From assembly GCA_963585895.1 (NCBI GenBank), contig OY757907.1, positions 109,143,207 through 109,207,206 on the forward strand: DNA of 64,000 nucleotides. Direction: 5' to 3'. The notes under the pieces are model-generated. The model saw only the letters and a program-made list of their open reading frames with translations, ran no database searches and was not told the origin of the DNA. Source of the DNA: Sepioteuthis lessoniana. Its lineage: Eukaryota; Mollusca; Cephalopoda; Myopsida; Loliginidae. Shown here piece after piece: positions 31,971 through 43,783 of the stretch. The position numbers were made by a program, and so were the translations under genes. Position 1 is the stretch's first letter. The number at the start of each line of letters is the position of its first letter.

Positions 31971-33371
31971 AATTATCATACAAATATAAATGTTATCAGA
32001 TTAGTTTTCTTTTGTCAAGCCCAACACACACATCATTTTGCCTAATAATAGCAGTAAGGAAAAAAATGTATTATTTCCTCTTACATAAACAGAAAGTCTG
32101 TCAAAAAAAGAAAAAAAAAAAAAAAAAAGAAAGCTGAAGTAGAGAGAAAAGATTGGTCAATCGGCAGAAATATCAGAAATCAAAATGGTGGAACTTGATT
32201 GTGTAAAGTGAAGTGACATCAAACAATTTTTCACAAGCTTTGTTCCTTTGTATACCATTGAAAGGGGATGCACATTGCAGCAAGTGGGGGTGAAGATCTT
32301 CCATGTTACCTATACAGAAACTATAAATCAGCAATTATAATATTGTCCTCCTTTTTTCTCGGTCCTGTGATAAGAGTGAAAGATCTTTCTTTGTATCATA
32401 TTCATTTGTTTTGCTTGACTAAAACAACAACATAAAAAGACTAACACTAAAAAAAATGAGAGCTCAGACCGACAATGTGAGAATTAATCCATCTAATATC
32501 TATATCTACAAACGTATCTACACAGGAACTTGATGGAGATCAACTCTTCCTGGTGTGACAGAATGAAGATTTATATGATATTAATGGACTTATCTTTTCC
32601 GTTTTATCTAACATTAATAAGTTGGAAATATTTTTTGTCATTTCTCTTTTTTTTCTCTTATAGCTTGTAGGGGCTCTCTGCTAGTGTGTTGAATTTGGTA
32701 TCTGTGGCAAACTGTTTTACATTCTGCAGTAAAAAAAAAAAAAAGATTTACTGATAAACTACAAAAAGGAAATAGAGTATTATATGAAATAAATCTTGTT
32801 GAATTTTGTGTTTCATAGGCAATAATATCTAACTTGAATTGAGCTAATATTTGAGCATATCAATTGAAGACTGATTATATAAGCAAAAAAGTCTCAGTGA
32901 TAGAAATTCTTGAAATAAAATAGAAAATATAACAAGCAAAATAGAAAAAAAAAAAATAAATAAATAAAACTCCAACAAAAATAATTTTCTATGACTCAAT
33001 TAGTCATTTCACTTGTATTATGTGTATACAAAAATTTCAAACCAAAAAAAAAAAAAAAGTTTTATTTAGTTTCTCTATTTATTTTTTAAGTGTGGGAGGA
33101 AATTTTGCATGCATTAAAATATACTTTAGTTTCATTAAAATAGACTCTTAAATTTTACCAGTTTCTTTCTGAAAATTTATATCTTAATTAAACAACTGAG
33201 TTTTGACTGACTTTTCTATCCTGCTTCTAAAGAGAAAATTTAGAAACAGTTTTTAACTATGAGAGAGATTTTTTTGTCATTAATGTCAATGTTTTTATTT
33301 TTCAAAATTATTTTGCAATCGGAATTTTCTCTTAATCACTATATGCTGAGGTGTGAAATGAAAATCTACTG
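31971..33371. other. No gene seen; several A runs
   Basis: AT-rich sequence with A runs at about 32112-32127, 32734-32745, 32945-32955 and 33044-33057, possibly old retroposon tails. No domain recognised. Confidence 0.6.
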
Positions 33372-33652
33372 TTTTGGCTGACTTGGTGGGTAGAGTGTTC
33401 GCTAATGGTCAGGGAGAGTGGGGTTCAGTCCCAGGTCAAGTCATACCAAAGGCTTAAAAAATGGAACTTGATACCTCCTAGCTAAACACTCAACATTATA
33501 AGGTAAGTATCAAAGGTAAAGTGGAGCAATCCAGGGAAAGGAGTAGCGCCCTCCCCTACACATTAGTGTAGTAGCTAATGAAAAGGGAGCCTTTGGGTTG
33601 CCCTCAACTACAGTCGCCAACTTTACTTTTTACTTACTTACTCATTCTCTCA
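33372..33652 (+). mobile_element. Family C tRNA-derived SINE, with (TTAC)n tail
   Basis: tRNA-like head GGCTGACTTGGTGGGTAGAG with B-box GGTTCAGTCCC, then GATACCTCCTAGCTAAACAC, GTAAAGTGGAGCAATCCAGG, AGTGTAGTAGCTAATGAAAA, GCCTTTGGGTTGCCCTCAAC, and a tail of TTTACTTACTTACT. This is the best-preserved tail of the family. Confidence 0.92.
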
Positions 33653-33779
33653 TTTTGAAAAAAAAAGATGTTTACGAATTTTGAAGAACATCAGACATCA
33701 TTTTATTGACATATTGATTGATTAATTTTTACCAGCAGTTATTTTATACCCAGAGTTTAGGGGATTGCATTCTATTTGC

Positions 33780-33965
33780 ACGTATTTGTGTGGTTTCGAG
33801 TATTCCTATCTAATATGAATAATTACATTGTTTCAAGTAACAGTCATTTGTTTGCCCACAGTTAAATGGTTTCCATTAATTTATAATAATACTTAGTAAT
33901 CAATCACAGCTTCAAGTAACCATTCTTAATACAAATAATTTACAGTTGTATGGTTTCAAATATTC
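33780..33965 (-). mobile_element. Family A body fragment
   Basis: Minus-strand body subrepeats only (AACTGTGGGCAAACAAATGA, then AAACCATACAACTGTAAATT). Confidence 0.65.
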
Positions 33966-33969
33966 CTAT

Positions 33970-34085
33970 CCAATACCTAGCCGTGGGTTTAACAGTACCA
34001 TTAATTGTTCTTCTACAAGGATGGATTTGGCATTAAATAACCCATGAAGGTTGATATGCTATTAAGCAAAGAAACCTAATCAAAC
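33970..34085 (+). mobile_element. Family B SINE 3' fragment
   Basis: Core end TAGCCGTGGGTTTAACAGTA and TTGTTCTTCTACAAGGATGG, then the tail GGCATTAAATAACCCATGAA and GGTTGATATGCTATTAAGCA. Head missing. Confidence 0.85.
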
Positions 34086-35644
34086 CTGATTGGCCAAAAT
34101 AGGCTTAAATCCTTGTCACATGTTTGCTCACCACTACATCCACCAGAGTCAGTGATCTTGCATAGTCAACTGGCTGTTCTATTCTTTGACTGTGATGAAG
34201 AGTGTATGAATTATGACAAAATTTAACTTAGTGTCCCAGTTATCAGTGCAAAAAGCAGAATCAGTGAACTAATTTGACTTAGGGTTGGGTCTGTTTGCAT
34301 TCACTTGGGAAAGGCATGAATCTTGACCCTTCAATTATGTCCAAACAGTCCAACTGTAAGATTATTATTCTGACCAAAAGAAAAAAAAAAAACAGGAGTC
34401 AAATAGTCAGCAACTAAATTGGCTTCTTGATCTCATTCTGGTGTGTATCAAGAAAGTGGTACGCCACCCACTAAGAAAATAAAACCACTTAAATGGTGGA
34501 TGTATTTGAAGGGTTAATGGCCACTTAACTAAAAATGGTGTCTCAATAAAAACCACTGAAGAGAAAATAACAGAAAACCATTCTGTTTTTTTCCCCTGAG
34601 ATTAGTCATTGTAATTGATGGTTTAGAGATGAAGAAGGCTGTCAAGAACTCTGATCTGCAAAAGAATAGGAAGTGAAAGTTATAATGAGTGAGTGCAGAA
34701 AACTGGCACTAAAAGAATACAAGAGTAGGCATGACTGGGTGACCAAAGTGAACTTCTAGGACTTGTGCAAGGGACTTGAATTTGTCCATGCTGACATGGT
34801 ATATGCACAAATCAGAATTTGTCCTAAACACAAGATTCATAAAATTCTTTGAGACTCTAAGATCATTCCATTCCTGCCAGAAAACCAGACCTAGTATTAG
34901 TTAAAAAAAATAACTTGTTTTATAATACATTTAATGGTTCCAACAGATCATAGAGTGAAAATAAAGTGAAAAGATAGACAAATATCAGATAATGATATTG
35001 TTATTTTTCATTATATTTTTTCCTCTGTTCAACAAAGAAAATCAAAATGTTAATTCATGTCTTTAAGAGGTTTAAGCAAAAAAAAAAAAGGCCATCAGAA
35101 GTGATATTAATCCGAGCCATATGATAAATAATAAGCACTAATATAAGGATATCCAAGAGAAAGGAAAAATAGAAGTCTTTGGGGGTCTGGAATTACAAGC
35201 AAATCACTCAATCCAGGCTATGAAACAAGAGCTAGTCATCATAAACAATAAAAGCAAGATCTGTCAGTTTGTGGATCTTACCTTTCCAATAATCTGCAGA
35301 GTAAAATGATAGTAAAAAAATAACTTGAAAAATATCTCGACTTGGTTTGAAAAGAGAAAAAAAATTCTAGTATAAGAAGGTAACGTGTGCTCATCGTTCT
35401 TGTAGAGCTTTACAAAATTGCTGTCACTTGATCTCCAGTATGAGTCACCAAATATTACTTAAGAGAAAACTTGGATTGTAATAATTAAAAAAAAACCCAA
35501 AAGTCATTGTTGTATTTCTATTAGTTTTCTCTCTGCAAGTTTTTCATACCACTTATTTTTTCCCTAAATTCTGTGAGAGCAATACTGTAGATCTTTTCTC
35601 AGTATTCTAACTGATCTTACTTTAGGTGACTGTTTCAAATGCTC
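34086..35644. other. No gene seen
   Basis: AT-rich sequence. A CATTCACTTGGGAAAGGCAT segment at about 34299 resembles the B/D SINE core and may be a very old copy. Nothing else is recognised. Confidence 0.55.
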
Positions 35645-35875
35645 ACACTTCAATTAGCATCACTATCACTCTCGTATTATACAGCTTTTTCAGCTCTCAA
35701 GCAAGTTCTGAGCATTTGTCTATCATTTTGTCTATCATTTTTGACAATTTGGATTGTCAGTTCCCTCAGTCTCTTTGCCAGTTTAAATAGGATTGTTCCA
35801 AGGGTTCTATCTACAATTAGTATCACTTTCACCGTTGTTGTTTCAGTCTTTTCAGTTCTTTAGCAAGGTCTCAGT
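35645..35875 (-). pseudogene. C-terminal remnant of the restriction-like-endonuclease LINE
   Basis: On the minus strand DLAKELKRL (about 35870-35840) is followed, one frame over, by VKVILIVDRTLGTI and LAKRLRELTI (about 35835-35760). This is the same C-terminal region found in the LINE relic at 19590-21010. It is short, frameshifted and non-functional. Confidence 0.6.
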
Positions 35876-36450
35876 ATGTATTTTGTTAAATCACTTTCGT
35901 TTTAGTTCACTCTGTGATATTGTGGAATGAAAAGTCCAACAGATGACCAGTTCTTTTCTATTTTTAATTTAAACAAGATTTGGCCTTGCAGTGTACGTTG
36001 GGGAATCGTTTTTTTATCTAGCATGCCCCCCAAATTTTGTATCTCATTTTCCAAGACCATTTCTGTTTTGTGCATGTAACATTGGTTTGTGTTGTCATAA
36101 TTCTATTTACTTATTTTTTTAGGAAATAATGAAAATAAATAGCATTGAACTACTCTGTACTTTTTGGTGTGAATGCTGAGCGTTAAATCATATCTGGGTA
36201 GATCAATTTCTTTTTTCTTTTGATATATTGAGTCAATAATGATAGACGAGTAGCAACTATGAAACTTCACATGTCTTTCTATGCCGTGGTTTTAGCTGCT
36301 TTTGAACTGCAGCTTATATATAATGTCTGTGAGTAAAAAGAACATGATATTTTATGCATTCATGCATACTTATATATGCATTGTCATTGGCCAGGTCAAA
36401 CTAAAAATTTATGAAACATTTTAAAATCCTTTGTTACTTTTAAAACTTGG
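35876..36450. other. No gene seen
   Basis: AT-rich sequence without recognised features. Confidence 0.6.
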
Positions 36451-37004
36451 GTGAGTTAAAAGTTTTATAAAATTTAGGTAGCATAAGGCACAATTCAACT
36501 GCTCTTTAGCCAAAGTTTGGAAGGTGACAAACCACACTGTGCTGTAAGATGCCAAGCTCACCTGATACTCTCCAAGTGTTACTTGCTGAATTTCCCTTCA
36601 TCGCTTGGAGCAAAGCCTCAGAATCTATGGTTTTAGGCTGACCTAACATTGTCTGATTTTCAAGGTTCTTGCAATCTGAACAGAATTTCTTGAACCATCT
36701 GGTTACTGTATTGTGATCAACTGGAACTTCACAATTTGTACAACAAATTATTTTGGTTGCTTCCACAGCATTATAGCCCACTTGGAATTTGTAAAGCAGA
36801 AGTTCCCAAATTAGATTACATTGTATGTTCATCTGTGTAGCTTTCAGAACTTGCTCAGAGTGAAGCAATGCACAATATGTCAACACACCAAATACCACAA
36901 TACTACCGATTACAGTGGTAACTTTCATGCTTGAACTGTTTAGGATATGTGATATAGGCACAGTAAATTAGCATGTACCAAAATAATACAAAACTTTTGA
37001 CTCG
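36451..37004 (-). mobile_element. mariner-derived deletion element encoding only the DNA-binding domain, copy 1
   Basis: The ends are inverted repeats (GTGAGTTAAAAGTTTTATAA at left; ACAAAACTTTTGACTCGG at right). The minus-strand frame 36961-36506 (151 codons) enters transposase at MNIQCNLIWELLLYKFQVGY and carries both helix-turn-helix parts: VDHNTVTRWFKKFCSDCK, then VSGELGILQHSVVCHL. A linker follows and then the left terminal repeat, so the catalytic domain (the three Asp) is absent. The first ~42 residues of the frame precede the usual mariner start. It could be a non-autonomous element whose peptide still binds transposon ends; no expression evidence is available. Confidence 0.85.
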
Positions 37005-37587
37005 GCATAGTATATATAAATGAGTGTGTGTGATAAGAGCACGCTAAAAGATACAAGATGAAAAAAGATGCATTGAATTTTGTATAGGCAATGTCTTTGG
37101 CCAGATCGCACTAAAATTTGCCGTCAAATTTTAAAATATTTTTAAAAAGTTTTTAATATTTACAGATTTATTTTGGTCACTAAAACTAAATTTCTTTGTC
37201 CTCCAATATTTTTGAGAACATTTATTTTGGATTTGCATTCTAGCTTTAACAAAATTAGAACTTAAGAATTTCAAAGGTGAAGGTATTTTTTACTGCTCTG
37301 CTGAAGTTTGTTTTTCCTGGTAAGAATATAGGTCACATCTATAACAGAAGCACAGATAATATTCAACCTCTAGATCTGGTATAGCCACATCATACTACCC
37401 ATGAAAAATGTCTCATCCAAATCAAAATAGGCCTCAGATTACAGATTTTAGTGTCATGGTCAGCAGATGCTACCTTGATAGCTAACATAGGGGATCCAGT
37501 CAGCATTCTGCAAATGCTGGTTGTTCTAATTTCAGGTACTCAAACAATGACTAAAACAAAAGTCAACTGAGAGACACCAACAGAAAT
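37005..37587. other. No gene seen
   Basis: AT-rich sequence. GCAATGTCTTTGGCCAGATCGC near 37088 resembles GCATTGTCATTGGCCAGGTC near 36377, so the mariner-derived element sits between two ~40-bp similar flanks. Confidence 0.5.
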
Positions 37588-37981
37588 GGACGCTAACCAA
37601 ACGGCTGGAGAAGAAACTTGACAGCAACTACACAAGAATGTTGAGAGCAATACTGAACAAGTCCTGGCGACAACACCCCACGAGACGCCAACTGTACGGC
37701 CACCTGCCTTCCATCACGAAAACTATACAGGTCAGACGAGCCAGACACGCTGGACACTGCTGGAGAAGCAAAGACGAGCTCGTAAGTGACGTACTACTAT
37801 GGACCCCCACATATGGCCAAGCAAAAGCAGGACGACCAGCACAAACTTACATACAGCAGCTATGTGAGGACACAGGATGTAACCCAGAAGACCTGCTGGA
37901 GGTGATGAACGATAGGGAAAAGTGGCGAGAGATGGTCAAGGATATCCGTGCTGGTGGCACGTCTTGATGATGATGATGATA
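37588..37981 (+). pseudogene. 5'-truncated RTE LINE fragment with an open 109-codon frame
   Basis: Matches the last ~390 bp of the copy at 1-1451 and ends in (GAT)n. The frame 37638-37967 is intact and reads MLRAILNKSWRQHPTRRQLY onward to the normal stop, so the fragment is young, but it lacks all RT catalytic motifs. Confidence 0.92.
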
Positions 37982-38615
37982 TTTAATGAGTTTAATATAA
38001 GAAATATTTAACAGTCAAAATAGACTAGAGAAGATAACAAAAATGTACTTCAAAGATATTTTAAGAACAACTTTGCAGAAATACTATATAGAAAAATGCA
38101 TGATATGAATTTGGGTGAAATCTGTTAAATTTAATACTACAATCCAAAGACTTGCAGAAGACTTGAAGCTAGAATACAGAAATTTAGTTTTAACCTTTAT
38201 CTTAGCCATGTTTCTGGAATAGAACGTAAAAGTTTGCAGTTGATAGGAGTTAAAAATTTTAACTAAAAAAATTATTTTTCTATCTGGTAATATTCATTGA
38301 GGGTTTATCTAATTTCAGGAAGGTTTTAAAGTTGCTGCTAACTTTCTTTATATATATATTTCTGACCAGAGCAATCATAAATAGAAAGAAAATATAAATT
38401 CTATTTATAAATTGATTATCTGCAGCGTAAAGCTTAAAAGGAGCACAAAAAATTTTATGGAAATCTGATTGATTTGACTGACAAATTTTCATGGCCTGTT
38501 TAGAATTTAGGGAATCAGATGCATTGTATGTTTAGATTTATATCTTTCCTGTAGTTATTTGTTAACTATGCACAAAAAAATCCTCTTATGTAATGTCAAC
38601 TAGTCCTATCTAAGG
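37982..38615. other. No gene seen
   Basis: AT-rich sequence. Confidence 0.6.
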
Positions 38616-39508
38616 TACATAGTGCATTTAATACATTTCCAGCCTTTTTTTGTACAGGCATTTAAAATTGTTGTAGACTCATGAAAATTCAGTATGTTAT
38701 TGCTGTACATCGTATGAGATGACTGACCAATTTTTATGATTTCAGGTTTAAATCAACAGCTACAGCAGCAATTGGAATACACCCTACTAAAGCCCGATTG
38801 TCACAGCTCGTGAATTTCAAAAATGCAGTCTGGACGTGAGGACACTTTAGAAGAATGATATGCAATAAAATTGAGTTTTAAACTTGGGGAAAAATGCCAC
38901 AGAAACGTATGAAATGCTTCAGACTACTTTTGGAGCATCTTGCATGAATTGAGCATGAGTTTTTGAGTGGCATAAGAGATTGAAGGAGGGATGATGAGAG
39001 ATGTGGGAGGAGTAAGGAAGTCAATACACCAGAGTTGATTGGCCAAAGAATTAGGGTTACTATGTTGAGGTTTTAAGGGAGTTTAGGAAGAGATTCCTAG
39101 GGAAGAGGCCAGCACTCTTCAAATCAGGTCAGTGGCATTTCCACCAGAACAATGCACCAGTCCACAGCTCCATCCTTGTGACAGACTATTTGACCAAGAC
39201 AGGCATCAAGACATTTCCTCAGCCTCCCCAAAGTCCAGACCTTGCTCCCTGTGAATTTTGGTTATTCCCTAAGTTCAGAGGCTGTTGTTATGAGACAATT
39301 GAGGAGATGAAAGAGGCTGGGATAAAGGTCATTGACATGCTCACACAAGAGGACTTCCATGGGGCCTTCCAGAAGTTGTTGGAACGGTACAACAAGTGCA
39401 TTGCAGCCAGAGGAGATTACTTCGAAGGGGACTAGAGTTTCAGGTGTGTACTATCAATAAAAGTGCCCATACGAGAAAAGTCAGGAAACTTATTTAATGA
39501 TCCTCGTA
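38616..39508 (+). pseudogene. mariner DNA transposon relic, internally deleted
   Basis: Terminal repeats TACATAGTGCATTTAATACA (left) and the reverse complement of TACGAGGATCATTAAATAAG (right) frame 893 bp. The first catalytic Asp region is deleted near 39040-39070. The remaining frame to 39435 reads HFHQNNAPVHSSI and SPDLAPCEFWLFPKFRG, then ends in the normal C-terminus. In this DD34D family the second catalytic Asp is Asn and the third is Glu, so the enzyme is dead. Same family as the longer copy at 50472. Confidence 0.92.
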
Positions 39509-39514
39509 TCTATT

Positions 39515-39690
39515 TGATCCCTACCTATGACTCTAATAGGTACTAATACTCCAGATCAAAGTGGACTGGGTCCTGGGACTGGAAGTAATAACAATGAAGT
39601 CATGTGCTACACTCTTCAGAGCTCCAGAAATATACTCTCACAATCAGATACAATTCATTATCATATCCAAGACAATATTTGAATCTGAGG
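39515..39690 (-). mobile_element. Family A head, diverged, minus strand
   Basis: Minus strand: ATATTGTCTTGGATATGATA, GAGCTCTGAAGAGTGTAGCA, TTCATTGTTATTACTTCCAG and CCAGTCCACTTTGATCTGGA. It directly abuts the mariner relic. Confidence 0.7.
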
Positions 39691-40227
39691 AGTGAAAAAA
39701 CAGTTTGTCAAATGACAGTTAATACAAGATAAATGACTGGTCAGTTGTTTAAGAAATTACAGAAACTAGACTGATAGATAAAGCCTAACATTATCCTTAT
39801 TTTTCACTACCTGAAAATGCATTGACTTTACTGTTACAAGTCATCTAATTAGATATGAACAATTCAGCGTGGTACCTCATCAATCTACTAGGTCATGGGA
39901 TCACTGACTGATTTGACATGAGATATAAATATTAATCTGTTTCAGTTTATTAGTACTGTATTTTGATTTATGATAGCTTACTTTTAACCCTATTGTCTCT
40001 GACCCAGGAAAGCCATTTTGTCCGTTGGTTTGAATAAGATATATAAGCCTGCAAAAAGAAAAGGTAGAATTTTTTTCTGTTTTCTCTACATTGATAATTC
40101 TGAAATATGTTAGGACTCAGGAAAATATTTTCAGTTGAACCTTCCATTTTTTGTTTATTTTTAATTATTTGACAGGTGTGGGTGGAGGTCAGGTTATTAG
40201 TGGCTGAAAACAATACGAATATTTATA
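39691..40227. other. No gene seen
   Basis: AT-rich sequence. Confidence 0.6.
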
Positions 40228-40228
40228 C

Positions 40229-40853
40229 AACTTTGTTTGCCCAGTAAGCTGGGGCTGTAGAATACACTGACTGCACCTCCACAGAGGGGTAAGACCCCCA
40301 CCCCTAATGAGTGTCCTGGATATGACACTAAACAATCTGATGGTGAGGTTCCAGTGATGCTGGAGCTTTGGGGAATGTAGAGCACCCCTTCATTGCCATT
40401 GCTCCAAGGAATGGTAGCACCTGATAAGGCCCTATCTATGGATTAAATAGAACTAAACTGTATACTTATGCTAAACTGAATTGTTTGAATTAGAACTGTT
40501 TGACTAAACTGAAGAGCTTGAAATAGAAATATTTTTCACAAATAAACTGTACTTACATTTAAACTTGGTGCTTATGCTTAACTGAATTGTTTGAAATGGA
40601 ACTGTTTTTGGCATTTAAACTGTACTTACACTAAACTGAATTGTCTAATATAGAACTTCTGTACTTATACTAAACTGATAAGCTGAGTTAGAACTGTTTG
40701 AATGAATTGAATAGCTTGAAATAGAAATGTTTTTGACAAACTGTGTACTCATGCTAAACCAAATTGTTGGAAATAGAAATATTTGCATAAAATAGATTTG
40801 GCATTAAATAACTTAGAAAATATATTGATATGCCATAAAACCTAAACAACCAA
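40229..40853 (+). mobile_element. Family A element, subtype A2, with imperfect target-site duplication
   Basis: Head GCCCAGTAAGCTGGGGCTGT to about 40445, body of A2 subrepeats (AACTGAATTGTTTGAAATGG), tail at 40798-40840 (GGCATTAAATAACTTAGAAA, TTGATATGCCATAAAACC). Flanks TATACAACTTTGT and TATACAAGTTTGT differ at one base. Confidence 0.92.
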
Positions 40854-41138
40854 CCAACTATACAAGTTTGTAGCCTGGAGATCATGTACCAGGCAGCTCC
40901 TTCCCACTTCATTAAACTTATTATAGTCCTTATAGCTGTAACAAAAAATAATAAAATCTAAGCAATTTCAAAACCAGCTATCAAATTAGTGGACATCTCA
41001 CAAAAAAGACTGTTTAATTTTATCTTACTGAGTACCTCAGAAACCCATCTGTTTTATTTATCTTGGTGAGCAAGTCTGTAAGGAAATGATACGTTTCTCT
41101 TTTGTCTTTGAATGTAGACCACACAAAGGTGTCCATCA

Positions 41139-42262
41139 GTCCAGTTGGCTGAGGCTGTAGAATATGCTGACTGCATCTCCGCAGAGGGATAAGACTGCCC
41201 CAACAAATGTCTTAGATATGACACTAAATAATCAGATAGGTGAGGCTTCAGCCTTGGAGCTTTGGAGAATGGGAAGAACCCCTTCATTGCCATTGGTCCC
41301 AGGTCCATTCTGACCTGGAGTGGTAGCACCTGATAGAGTCCGATCTATGGGTCAAATGGAAGTTCGACCATTTAAACTGTGTGCAAACTAATAACTTAAG
41401 TTAAATCAAATTGTTAGAAATAGAACTATTTGACCATTTAAATGTGTGTAAATAAATGGCTGATGTTAAATTCTTAGTTTTACATAGCAATACTTGGAAA
41501 AATTTAACTGTTTGTTTGTTTTTTATGGCATATCAACCTTTGTAGGTTATTTTATCCCAATTCCAATTTTAATCAAATAAACTGTTCCATTTGAAACAAT
41601 TCAGTTTAGCATGAGTACACAGTTTAATTGTTAAAAACATTTCTATTTCAAGCTATTCAGTTTAGTTAAACAGTTCTAATTCAAACAATTCAGTTTATAT
41701 GTATAGTTTTTGTTTACACAGTAAGTTCTATTTCAAACAATTCAGTTTAGCATACAAAAACAGTTCTATTTCAAGCAATATAGTTTAGCATAAGTACACA
41801 GTTCGACTCTATCTGACCAATAGATAGAACCCTATCAGATGCTACCGCTCTGGACCTGAGTGGATCTTGGAGTGATGGCAATGAAGGGGTACTTTGCATT
41901 CCCTAAAGCTCCAGCATTACTGAAACATCAACATCAGATTGTTTAGTTTCATATCCATGACACTCATTGGCTGGTGGGAGGTCTTACCCCACTGCAGAAA
42001 AGTAGTCAGAGTACTCTACAGCCCCAGCCGATGGGGCAAATATTGCACTGTGTGCAAACAAATAAGAAATTGCAAAATAGAATTATTTGTGTTAGAAATA
42101 CTTGAAACCATTTAAGTGAGTGCAAAAGAATGAGCTCAGGTTTGTTTAAAAATGATGCCTCCAAAATGTGTTTACAAATCCTATATTTAATATATATATA
42201 TATATATATAAAGAGGATTTAGCTTAAAATAACCTACTATGGTTGATGTGCCATAAAAGCAA
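41139..42262 (+). mobile_element. Family A element split by a younger A2 element
   Basis: Head at 41139-41350 (CCAGTTGGCTGAGGCTGTAG) and first body units to 41510. It resumes at 42047 with TGTGTGCAAACAAATAAGAA and ends at 42262 with a tail (TTTAGCTTAAAATAACCTAC, GGTTGATGTGCCATAAAAGC). The middle is the minus-strand A2 copy at 41511-42046. Confidence 0.9.
41511..42046 (-). mobile_element. Family A element, subtype A2, nested in another A element
   Basis: Minus strand: head from CCCCATCGGCTGGGGCTGTA (42035) to about 41815, A2 body units (GCTAAACTGAATTGTTTGAA), tail at 41580-41525 (GGGATAAAATAACCTACAAA, GGTTGATATGCCATAAAAAA). The host A sequence is continuous across it, with ACTG repeated on both sides. 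This shows that head-to-tail is the mobile unit. Confidence 0.92.
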
Positions 42263-43368
42263 ATCTAAAGTTGGCTGTACATGCTTCTCCTTATGGTTGA
42301 GTATCTAAGAAAGCTGACTGTCGGTGGCAATGTTGGCTACTATTTTAACTAGGCACACTAAAACATAGATTTATGTGATTGTCTCTTACTTGAAGAGAAA
42401 GGATGAATCTCTAGCATAAAAACCTTTGTAAACATAGGACCTATGGTGTACAAAAAGGTTTATTGTGGTATTTGTTTTTTTTTTTTTTCATAGGTTTGGG
42501 GTTTGGAGGTTGTTGTCTTTGGTGGTCTATGGTGGCTGTTGTTATTGGGTTTAGCATATCTGACTCAGTTGTTCTTCTCCTTACTCCAACTAAGATGGTG
42601 TCTTTGTAGAAAGCTGCAAAAGAATAAAAGAAGGGAGGAAGAAAAAGATGAAGATCCTTTTTTATATTCCAACTTTAGTTTAGAGTTTTAATGACTATTC
42701 TGTGGTGTGGAAAGTCTTCCTGAATCAGTAAAAATATGTCACATTTCCTAGAGAAGGCATTGAAATATGTTTGTCATTTTCTGTGGTGGTGAGATCAGTG
42801 GGTGTTTTTCATAGAGGCAGCTACTTGAGGAGATGCAACCCTCCCCCCGCAGTCGGAGACTTAGGCAAACAGTGCACCACCTGCCAGCAGCTGAGTGAAA
42901 GAGTACTCCTTCAGTGCTACAGTGAAGGCTGAAGTGAGAATGAGTTTCTTCTTGATGCCAGTACATATATCTTTCAGGCATGCATGGATTTCACTTCCTG
43001 TCAGAGGCTTCTGGGGACTGCTCCACTTAATCTTTTTTATTATATTTTTTCTTTTTCTTAATCTCCACTGACCGTCCATAGTTTATTCATTCATTGTTGT
43101 GTTACAGGCACCAAATAAAATCATGTGTTAAGTTTGTCATTGTGAGTGGCTACACCACTAAAGAAAACTGTCATTAATATCCTTCTTAAGTGTCAAATTA
43201 AGCTTTTTATTTACATAAATTGCATTTAGATGAATAAACACTCAATGATAATTAACATTTACCTGGATGTTTATTGGAATTGGGTGGGAGAATTTTACTG
43301 ATTCTTACTTTTTATTTAAATCTTCTCTTTTTGATTCCTTGAATTTCCTAAAACCAGTAAATACATGG
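42263..43368. other. No gene recognised
   Basis: Includes a G/T-rich patch at 42490-42560 and two overlapping minus-strand frames at 42748-43079 (77 and 72 codons). Neither has a domain I recognise. I see no splice-flanked exon. Confidence 0.5.
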
Positions 43369-43783
43369 ATGAGTCAAAAGTTTTTCAATGTTTTGCTAAC
43401 ATGAGGCACAATTTGGCTGCTCCTGATGCTTTTACAAAGATCATGATTGTGACAAACTACACTAGTCTGTGAGATGTTGTGCTTCCCTAATACTTTCTGA
43501 GTTTGACTCAGAATCCATAGTTTTGGGCTTACCAAACTCTTCCTGATTGTTAAAGTACTTGCAACCCACGTCAAATTTCTTGAGCTATCTGGTTCATATT
43601 GGTCTATGTTGCATGTTACTCTGAGCAGCTTGGAGTGAAGCAATGCACAACATGTCAGCACACTAACTACCACTATACTACCAACCACATTGGGCACCTT
43701 TCACAGCTTGAACTGCTTCAGTCAAGTGGTATAAGCATCAAGAACTAGCATGTACCAAATTATTTTAAAACTTTTGAATCATT
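43369..43783 (-). mobile_element. mariner-derived deletion element encoding only the DNA-binding domain, copy 2
   Basis: Inverted ends ATGAGTCAAAAGTTTT (left) and AAAACTTTTGAATCAT (right). The minus-strand frame 43697-43374 (107 codons) shares the upstream VGSIVV and VLTCCALLHSK stretch with copy 1, has lost the first helix-turn-helix, and keeps a diverged second one (KHNISQTSVVCH). It continues through KSIRSSQIVPHVSKTLKNF to a TGA that lies inside the terminal repeat. The join to the left repeat is at the same place as in copy 1. Confidence 0.85.

Noticed and set aside
36506-36961. 151-codon frame as a host transcription factor
   Set aside because: The helix-turn-helix is that of mariner transposase and the frame lies between terminal inverted repeats; reported as a mobile element instead.
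39178-39435. 85-codon frame as an intact small protein
   Set aside because: It is the C-terminal end of an internally deleted mariner transposase with altered catalytic residues.
42748-43079. Overlapping minus-strand frames of 77 and 72 codons as a possible exon
   Set aside because: Neither shows a recognisable domain, and two frames overlapping on one strand at this length are not unusual.
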